From the NCBI GenBank assembly GCA_032718475.1, contig JAUCBJ010000579.1, forward strand, positions 40,614 to 104,613: 64,000 nt of DNA, given 5' to 3'. The translations under genes and the position numbers were made by a program. Below the pieces are notes generated by a model, which was not told the DNA's origin, ran no database searches, and saw only the letters and a list, made by a program, of their open reading frames with translations. Shown here in pieces: positions 56,994 to 64,000 of this stretch; the first letter of the stretch is position 1; each line of letters starts with the position of its first letter. This stretch comes from Nemertoderma westbladi. Taxonomy: Eukaryota > Xenacoelomorpha > Nemertodermatida > Nemertodermatidae.

Positions 56994-59900
56994 CTTTACT
57001 TCGCTCCCTTTCTACTTTACTTCCCTGTCGTACTTTACTGCGCTCCCTTTCTACTTTACTTCCCTGTCGTACTTTACTTCACTCCCCTTCTACTTTACTT
57101 CCCTGTCGTACTTTACTGCGCTCCCTTTCTACTTTACTTCCCTGTCGTACTTTACTTCACTCCCCTTCTACTTTACTTCCCTGTCGTACTTTACTGCGCT
57201 CCCTTTCTACTTTACTTCCCTGTCGTACTTTACTGCGCTCCTTTTCTACTTTACTTCCCTATCGTACTTTACTTCGCTCCCTTTCTACTTTACTCCCCTG
57301 TCGTACTTTACTGCGCTCCCTTTCTACTTTACTTCCCTGTCGTACTTTACTTCCCTATCGTACTTTACTGCGCTCCCTTTCTACTTTACTTCCCTGTCGT
57401 ACTTTACTGCGCTCCCTTTCTACTTTACTCCCCTGGTGTACTTTATTTCCCTGTTGTACTTTACGTCCCTGGTGTACTTTACTCCCCTGTCGTACTTTAC
57501 TTCGCTCCCTTTCTACTTTACTTCCCTGTCGTACTTTACTTCGCTCCCTTTCTACTTTACTTCCCTGTCGTAGTTTACTGCGATCCCTTTCTACTTTACT
57601 TCCCTGTCGTAGTTTACTGCGCTCCCTTTCTACTTTACTTCCCTGTCGTACTTTACTGCGCTCCCTTTCTACTTTACTTCACTGTCGTACTTTACTTCGC
57701 TCCCTTTCTACTTTACTTCCCTGTCGTACTTTACTGCGCTCCCTTTCTACTTTACTTCCCTGTCGTACTTTACTGCGCTCCCTTTCTACTTTACTCCCCT
57801 GGTGTACTTTATTTCCCTGTTGTACTTTACGTCCCTGGTGTACTTTACTCCCCTGTCGTACTTTACTTCGCTCCCTTTCTACTTTACTTCCCTGTCGTAC
57901 TTTACTTCGCTCCCTTTCTACTTTACTTCCCTGTCGTAGTTTACTGCGATCCCTTTCTACTTTACGTCCCTGGTGTACTTTACTCCCCTGTCGTACTTTA
58001 CTTCGCTCCCTTTCTACTTTACTTCCCTGTCGTACTTTACTTCGCTCCCTTTCTACTTTACTTCCCTGTCGTACTTTACTGCGCCTCCCTTTCTACTTTA
58101 CTTCCCTGTCGTACTTTACTGCGCTCCCTTTCTACTTTACTCCCCTGGTGTACTTTATTTCCCTGTTGTACTTTACGTCCCTGGTGTACTTTACTCCCCT
58201 GTCGTACTTTACTTCGCTCCTTTTCTACTTTACGTCCCTGTCGTACTTTACTTCGCTCCCTTTCTACTTTACTTCCCTGTCGTAGTTTACTGCGCTCCCT
58301 TTCTACTTTACTTCCCTGTCGTACTTTACTGCGCTCCCTTTCTACTTTACTTCCCTGTCGTACTTTACTGCGCTCCCTTTCTACTTTACTTCCCTGTCGT
58401 ACTTTACTGCGCTCCCTTTCTACTTTACTTCCCTGTCGTACTTTACTGCGCTCCCTTTCTACTTTACTTCCCTGTCGTACTTTACTGCGCTCCCTTTCTA
58501 CTTTACTTCCCTGTCGTACTTTACTGCGCTCCCTTTCTACTTTACTTCCCTGTCGTACTTTACTGCGCTCCCTTTCTACTTTACTTCCCTGTCGTACTTT
58601 ACTGCGCTCCCTTTCTACTTTACTTCCCTGTCGTACTTTACTGCGCTCCCTTTCTACTTTACTTCCCTGTCGTACTTTACTGCGCTCCCTTTCTACTTTA
58701 CTTCCCTGTCGTACTTTACTGCGCTCCCTTTCTACTTTACGTCCCTGTCGTACTTTACTGCGCTCCCTTTCTACTTTACTTCCCTGTCGTACTTTACTTC
58801 GCTCCCTTTCTACTTTACTTCCCTGTCGTAGTTTACTGCGATCCCTTTCTACTTTACTTCCCTGTCGTACTTTACTGCGCTCCCTTTCTACTTTACTTCC
58901 CTGTCGTACTTTACTGCGCTCCCTTTCTACTTTACTTCCCTGTCGTACTTTACTGCGCTCCCTTTCTACTTTACGTCCCTGTCGTACTTTACTGCGCTCC
59001 CTTTCTACTTTACTTCCCTGTCGTACTTTACTGCGCTCCCTTCCTACTTTACTTCCCTGTCGTACTTTACTGCGCTCCTTTTCTACTTTACTTCCCTATC
59101 GTACTTTACTGCGCTCCCTTTCTACTTTACTCCCCTGTCGTACTTTACTTCGCTCCCTTTCTACTTTACTTCCCTGTCGTACTTTACTGCGCTCCCTTTC
59201 TACTTTACTTCCCTGTCGTACTTTACTGCGCTCCCTCTCCTACTTTACCTCCCTGTCGTACTTTACTGCGTCCCCTTTCTACTTTACTCCCCTGTCGTAC
59301 TTTACTTCGCTCCCTTTCTACTTTACTTCCCTGTCGTACTTTACTGCGCTCCCTTTCTACTTTACTTCCCTGTCGTACTTTACTGCGCTCCCTTTCTACT
59401 TTACTTCCCTGTCGTACTTTACTGCGCTCCCTTTCTACTTTACTTCCCTGTCGTACTTTACTGCGCTCCCTTTCTACTTTACTCCCCTGGTGTACTTTAT
59501 TTCCCTGTTGTACTTTACGTCCCTGGTGTACTTTACTCCCCTGTCGTACTTTACTTCGCTCCCTTTCTACTTTACTTCCTGTCGTACTTTACTTCGCTCC
59601 CTTTCTACTTTACTTCCCTGTCGTAGTTTACTGCGCTCCCTTTCTACTTTACGTCCCTGTCGTACTTTACTGCGCTCCCTTTCTACTTTACTCCCCTGTC
59701 GTACTTTACTGCGCTCCCTTTCTACTTTACTTCCCTGTCGTACTTTACTGCGCTCCTTTTCTACTTTACTTCCCTATCGTACTTTACTGCGCCCCTTTCT
59801 ACTTTACTCCCCTGTCGTACTTTACTTCGCTCCCTTTCTACTTTACTTCCCTGTCGTACTTTACTGCGCTCCCTTTCTACTTTACTTCCCTGTCGTACTT

Positions 59901-62369
59901 TACTGCGCTCCCTTTCTACTTTACTTCCCTGTCGTACTTTACTTCCCTATCGTACTTTACTGCGCTCCCTTTCTACTTTACTTCCCTGTCGTACTTTACC
60001 TCGCTCCCTTTCTACTTTACTCCCCTGGTGTACTTTATTTCCCTGTTGTACTTTACGTCCCTGGTGTACTTTACTCCCCTGTCGTACTTTACTTCGCTCC
60101 CTTTCTACTTTACTTCCCTGTCGTACTTTACTTCGCTCCCTTTCTACTTTACTTCCCTGTCGTAGTTTACTGCGCTCCCTTTCTACTTTACTTCCCTGTC
60201 GTACTTTACTGCGCTCCCTTTCTACTTTACTTCCCTGTCGTACTTTACTGCGCTCCCTTTCTACTTTACTTCCCTGTCGTACTTTACTGCGCTCCCTTTC
60301 TACTTTACTTCCCTGTCGTACTTTACTGCGCTCCCTTTCTACTTTACTTCCCTGTCGTACTTTACTGCGCTCCCTTTCTACTTTACTTCCCTGTCGTACT
60401 TTACTGCGCTCCCTTTCTACTTTACTTCCCTGTCGTACTTTACTGCGCTCCCTTTCTACTTTACTTCCCTGTCGTACTTTACTGCGCTCCCTTTCTACTT
60501 TACTTCCCTGTCGTACTTTACTGCGCTCCTTTTCTACTTTACTTCCCTGTCGTACTTTACTTCGCTCCCTTTCTACTTTACTCCCCTGTCGTACTTTACT
60601 GCGCTCCCTTTCTACTTTACTTCCCTGTCGTACTTTACTTCCCTATCGTACTTTACTGCGCTCCCTTTCTACTTTACTTCCCTGTCGTACTTTACTGCGC
60701 TCCCTTTCTACTTTACTTCCCTGTCGTACTTTATCTGACTTCGCTCCCTTTCTACTTTACTTCCCTGTCGTACTTTACTGCGCTCCCTTTCTACTTTACT
60801 TCCCTGTCGTACTTTACTGCGCTCCCTTTCTACTTTACTTCCCTGTCGTACTTTACTGCGCTCCCTTTCTACTTTACTTCCCTGTCGTAGTTTACTGCGC
60901 TCCCTTTCTACTTTACGTCCCTGTCGTACTTTACTGCGCTCCCTTTCTACTTTACTTCCCTGTCGTACTTTACTTCGCTCCCTTTCTACTTTACTTCCCT
61001 GTCGTAGTTTACTGCGCTCCCTTTCTACTTTACGTCCCTGTCGTACTTTACTGCGCTCCCTTTCTACTTTACTTCCCTGTCGTACTTTACTGCGCTCCCT
61101 TTCTACTTTACTTCCCTGTCGTACTTTACTGCGCTCCCTTTCTACTTTACTTCCCTGTCGTACTTTACTGCGCTCCCTTTCTACTTTACTTCCCTGTCGT
61201 ACTTTACTGCGCTCCCTTTCTACTTTACTTCCCTGTCGTACTTTACTGCGCTCCCTTTCTACTTTACTTCCCTGTCGTACTTTACTGCGCTCCCTTTCTA
61301 CTTTACTTCCCTGTCGTACTTTACTGCGCTCCCTTTCTACTTTACTTCCCTGTCGTACTTTACTGCGCTCCCTTTCTACTTTACTTCCCTGTCGTACTTT
61401 ACTGCGCTCCCTTTCTACTTTACTTCCCTGTCGTACTTTACTGCGCTCCCTTTCTACTTTACTTCCCTGTCGTACTTTACTGCGCTCCCTTTCTACTTTA
61501 CTTCCCTGTCGTACTTTACTGCGCTCCCTTTCTACTTTACTTCCCTGTCGTACTTTACTGCGCTCCCTTTCTACTTTACTTCCCTGTCGTACTTTACTGC
61601 GCTCCCTTTCTACTTTACTTCCCTGTCGTACTTTACTGCGCTCCCTTTCTACTTTACTTCCCTGTCGTACTTTACTGCGCTCCCTTTCTACTTTACTTCC
61701 CTGTCGTACTTTACTGCGCTCCCTTTCTACTTTACTTCCCTGTCGTACTTTACTGCGCTCCCTTTCTACTTTACTTCCCTGTCGTACTTTACTGCGCTCC
61801 CTTTCTACTTTACTTCCCTGTCGTACTTTACTGCGCTCCCTTTCTACTTTACTTCCCTGTCGTACTTTACTGCGCTCCCTTTCTACTTTACTTCCCTGTC
61901 GTACTTTACTGCGCTCCCTTTCTACTTTACTTCCCTGTCGTACTTTACTGCGCTCCCTTTCTACTTTACTTCCCTGTCGTACTTTACTGCGCTCCCTTTC
62001 TACTTTACTTCCCTGTCGTACTTTACTGCGCTCCCTTTCTACTTTACTTCCCTGTCGTACTTTACTGCGCTCCCTTTCTACTTTACTTCCCTGTCGTACT
62101 TTACTGCGCTCCCTTTCTACTTTACTTCCCTGTCGTACTTTACTGCGCTCCCTTTCTACTTTACTTCCCTGTCGTACTTTACTGCGCTCCTTTCTACTTT
62201 ACTTCCCTGTCGTACTTTACTGCGCTCCCTTTCTACTTTACTTCCCTGTCGTACTTTACTGCGCTCCCTTTCTACTTTACTTCCCTGTCGTACTTTACTG
62301 CGCTCCCTTTCTACTTTACTTCCCTGTCGTACTTTACTGCGCTCCCTTTCTACTTTACTTCCCTGTCGT
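56994..62369. repeat. Minisatellite A9: 39-bp pyrimidine-rich unit, about 138 copies
   Basis: The unit is CTTTACTGCGCTCCCTTTCT then ACTTTACTTCCCTGTCGTA: about 79% pyrimidine on the sense strand and free of the dinucleotide AG in its common form. Variants are CTTCGCTCC, CTTCACTCC, CCTGGTGTACTTTATTTCC, ACGTCCC and GTCGTAGTTT (which does contain AG). The left half (57-60.2 kb) is mixed and the right part (about 60.9-62.36 kb) is nearly uniform. It fills intron f. + frames reading CAPFLLYFPVVLY or similar are open for hundreds of codons but have no coding logic. Confidence 0.97.
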
Positions 62370-62487
62370 TCTTTATTATATATTATATTACTTAATACGT
62401 ATTAATTATATATTTATTTAGTTGTTTATTTTCTTATTATTTATTTTAATGTGCCGTATTAATTAATAATTATTACTTGCATTCTAG
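62370..62487 (+). other. 3' end of intron f with acceptor
   Basis: AT-rich unique intron sequence ending TTGCATTCTAG (AG at 62486-62487). It includes a TTAATTAATAATTATTAC stretch that could supply the branch point. Confidence 0.7.
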
Positions 62488-62662
62488 AACGCCTCTATTG
62501 GTTGTAACCCAGGAGGTTGTCGAGGCAACCACATCCTGTCTGTTGGCCCAAGCAGAGGAAGCCAAACTCCGCGGCCAATCAGTGACAGAGATAGAGAATC
62601 TAGTTCTAGAAGAATACGCTAGGTGTCTCCTCAAGATTATCCAATCAGCGACAAAGAGCTAG
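62488..62662 (+). CDS. LIN54: LIN54-like terminal coding exon: C-terminal helical region
   Basis: 175 nt ending at TAG (62660-62662), phase 2 in. It reads (K)TPLLVVTQEVVEATTSC, LLAQAEEAKLRGQSVTE, IENLVLEEYARCLLKI and IQSATKS. The family counterpart is the conserved C-terminal segment with EVAEAT..CLLAQAEQA and ILEEFGRCL..VINSA, believed to mediate contact with the rest of MuvB. It matches family length to within a few residues but lacks the longer tail of vertebrates. An ATG at 62477 in the same frame lies in the intron and is not the start. Confidence 0.93.
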
Positions 62663-62831
62663 TGACACATGGGCTGTTTTTTAGCAATGGAACTAGTAAC
62701 TTTCACAAACTGTTTATTTGTTTAGAAACTGTGTTTTTTTATATTTTATTTAGTTATTTTATCTAGACATTTTGATTAATGACAGGTATCCACCATGAGC
62801 CGTAACATATGTCAGTTTCTAATGAAACAGA

Positions 62832-62857
62832 CCCCCCCCCCCCCCCCCCCCCCCCCC
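62832..62857. repeat. Poly-C tract (26 nt)
   Basis: Uninterrupted C run on + within the presumed 3' UTR; i-motif/G4-capable, length uncertain. Confidence 0.95.
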
Positions 62858-63121
62858 GCCCGACACACAGCTAGTTCCACTCACCGTGGTTGTTACCATG
62901 AAGCCGGAATTTTCGATTTGGGCTATAAATTATTTTTATAAGCATTTTAAAAAAGTCTCTTTTGCTTAATCGCCCCCTCCGATTCGTGGCCGTTCTTCAC
63001 ATTATTCGTAATTTTCTCATTTCATTGGAAAGATTTCTTTACTTTCGTTGAGAAACAGCTGAGATATAGGCGTTCAAAGATTGCAAGAATTATCGTTCGC
63101 TGAAGGCCATTTATTCTATTT

Positions 63122-63127
63122 AATAAA
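63122..63127 (+). terminator. LIN54: Candidate polyadenylation signal AATAAA
   Basis: First AATAAA downstream of the stop codon, 460 nt after it. No GU-rich downstream element is clear. Weak evidence on its own; a variant hexamer closer to the stop is possible. Confidence 0.3.
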
Positions 63128-63136
63128 TACACGATA

Positions 63137-63520
63137 TTCTAGAACGTGTTATTTATTTTATGAGTTGGTTGGTAACAGCGGTCGGTATGCCTATATAATA
63201 TCTCTACCGCGTATAACCAAGGCCATCGCATTACAAAGCCTGCATTCTAGAATACCTCGATCAGTTGTTGTCTCCCCTAAATCCCGTAATCAATTCTATA
63301 TATCATAATTTCCGTACTAAAAGTGTTATTTATTTTTAACGCAAATTGTGTTATATTGTACGGAAATTGTGTTATATTGTACGGAAATTTGTAGCATTCA
63401 CGAAATCGTCTTAAAGTTGTATTTATTCTAGAATATTAGCTACCGCATTGTTACATAAATTATACTATGGTAAAGGATTCCCCATGAACATTATGGAATT
63501 GGCCTACAATCATTCTAGAA
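63137..63520. promoter_or_regulatory. Four dispersed TTCTAGAA palindromes (HSE-like half-site pairs)
   Basis: Exact TTCTAGAA at 63137-63144, 63245-63252, 63426-63433 and 63513-63520. TTCnnGAA is the two-module form of the heat shock element. Two further copies lie in the gene, at the last acceptor (62482-62489) and in the last exon (62604-62611). Whether any is bound is unknown. They may belong to a promoter of a gene beyond the window or be the residue of an old repeat. Confidence 0.35.
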
Positions 63521-63609
63521 CATTTAAGATTCCCGTTTCATTTAGCGCAATGTAGGCTACTATACTATATCAGAGTACTAAGCCGTCATATTATTTACTT
63601 TTTGAGTTG

Positions 63610-63622
63610 TTCTGGAAAGTTC
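63610..63622. promoter_or_regulatory. Perfect three-module heat shock element
   Basis: TTCTGGAAAGTTC fits TTCnnGAAnnTTC exactly. It stands 90 bp right of the last TTCTAGAA. It could serve a gene beginning beyond 64000; none is visible here. Confidence 0.35.
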
Positions 63623-63759
63623 GACACAGTTGTTGTGACTTGGGGAATATAATATTATAATATAAAATATAATGTAATATCCGAAATATTATAATAATAA
63701 TATTTCGCATAATACTGTACCACTTTAATTACTAACTTTATATTCCACCTATGCCTAGG

Positions 63760-64000
63760 CCTTGGTATAATAACAAACTGATTAACTCAGCAGGCCTTGT
63801 ATTACGGCGGCCTTGGTATAATAAACAAACTGATTAACTCAGCAGGCCTTGTATTACTGCGGCCTTGGTATAATAAACAAACTGATTAACTCAGCAGGCC
63901 TTGTATTACGGCGGCCTTGGTATAATAAACAAACTGATTAACTCAGCAGGCCTTGTATTACGGCGGCCTTGGTATAATAAACAAACTGATTAACTCAGCA
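63760..64000. repeat. Minisatellite A10: 52-bp unit, at least 4.6 copies, truncated by the window end
   Basis: Copies start at 63760, 63811, 63863, 63915 and 63967. Landmarks are CCTTGGTATAATAAACAAAC and GGCCTTGTATTACGGCGG. The first unit lacks one A (51 bp), and one copy has TTACTGCGG. It continues past the end of the window. Confidence 0.95.

Larger units (their letters stand above)
6713..62662 (+). other. LIN54: LIN54-like tandem CXC-domain gene, 3' part, seven exons
   Basis: Gene-level entry. The exons 6713-6847, 27232-27399, 35894-36070, 36528-36649, 56388-56625, 56786-56970 and 62488-62662 splice to 399 codons plus TAG. All introns are GT-AG, and the junction phases are 0, 0, 0, 2, 0, 2. 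The protein has a Ser/Thr/Pro-rich N-terminal part (residues 1-187 of what is visible), CXC1 (188-220, nine Cys), a linker with the family hallmark [13 protein letters not shown]2 (263-294, nine Cys), and a helical C-terminal tail (343-399). LIN54 is known to bind the CHR promoter element and to recruit the MuvB core (LIN9, LIN37, LIN52, RBBP4) for cell-cycle gene control in the nucleus. The family call is from sequence; that function is from family knowledge. Upstream exons for the rest of the N-terminus were not found. Introns are 20.4, 8.5, 0.46, 19.7, 0.16 and 5.5 kb, and the four large ones are mostly satellite. Confidence 0.93.
62663..63759 (+). other. 3' UTR and downstream flank of the LIN54-like gene
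   Basis: About 1.1 kb of AT-rich DNA without a convincing gene. It holds a 26-nt C run (62832-62857), the first AATAAA after the stop (63122-63127), a tandem 20-bp duplication (AATTGTGTTATATTGTACGG, two copies within about 63345-63387), and repeated TTCTAGAA motifs plus one full heat-shock-element match, listed separately. A + frame at 63081-63308 (75 codons, no ATG context or homology) is not called. Confidence 0.6.

Noticed and set aside
57973-60890. Hydrophobic repeat frames (LLYFPVVLYCAPF) in A9 that look like membrane proteins
   Set aside because: Pyrimidine-rich repeat DNA always encodes Leu/Phe/Val/Pro. The frames change where unit length slips and no initiation context exists.
62477-62662. 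Independent 61-codon gene starting MHSRTPLL
   Set aside because: The ATG lies upstream of the acceptor ATTCTAG. The rest is the conserved LIN54 C-terminus, so this is the last exon, not a separate gene.
63081-63308. 75-codon + frame downstream of the gene
   Set aside because: It begins at a non-ATG codon in AT-rich DNA, with no similarity or splice support.

Overview
This window is eukaryotic, from an animal. The recognisable protein-coding content is the 3' part of one gene on the + strand, a LIN54/TESMIN-family (tandem CXC domain) DNA-binding subunit of the DREAM/MuvB cell-cycle complex. Seven phase-compatible exons run from 6713 to 62662 (6713-6847, 27232-27399, 35894-36070, 36528-36649, 56388-56625, 56786-56970, 62488-62662). 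They join into 1,200 nt, or 399 residues plus a stop, and every junction keeps the frame. The N-terminus is not identified. The gene spans about 56 kb, of which about 2% is coding. A CpG-rich candidate first exon of a second gene lies on the - strand at 5138-5330.

Almost everything else is tandem minisatellite: ten arrays with units of 14 to 118 bp cover roughly 89% of the window. They are: A1 1097-5170 (53 bp), A2 5380-6474 (31 bp), A3 7103-26859 (52/53 bp), A4 27288-28113 (118 bp, 7 copies), A5 28279-29398 (14 bp, with about 54 AP-1 cores), A6 30616-35636 (39 bp, CACGTG in nearly every unit), A7 36607-37726 (56 bp, 20 copies), A8 38194-56345 (34/36 bp), A9 56994-62369 (39 bp) and A10 63760-64000 (52 bp, running off the end). 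Unique intron DNA is limited to short strips. The very long open frames seen in six-frame translation are by-products of these repeats and are not genes.

The main observation is that three arrays (A1 on the - strand; A4 and A7 on the + strand) share one architecture. Each unit consists of the last 33-112 nt of a coding exon plus the first 6-20 nt of the following intron, so each array is a string of intact 5' splice sites next to copies of the exon end. A7 repeats the first half of the first CXC motif together with its GTAAGT donor 20 times. Use of any donor beyond the first would put a stop codon into the message at once or within a few codons. The same intron then carries about 500 copies of a unit that reads like a 3' splice site (TTTATTTCCCCAG). 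I recall that exon/intron-boundary minisatellites ('mirages') were described in amphioxus. If that memory is right, the class is known and the organism may be a Branchiostoma-like animal. The sequence itself supports only 'metazoan, probably an invertebrate with strongly minisatellite-expanded introns'.

The arrays show expansion by segmental duplication (3,093-bp, 627-bp, 471-bp and about 1.26-kb repeats of repeats). Two intronic arrays (A5, A6) consist largely of consensus transcription-factor cores. The region downstream of the gene has repeated heat-shock-element-like motifs.
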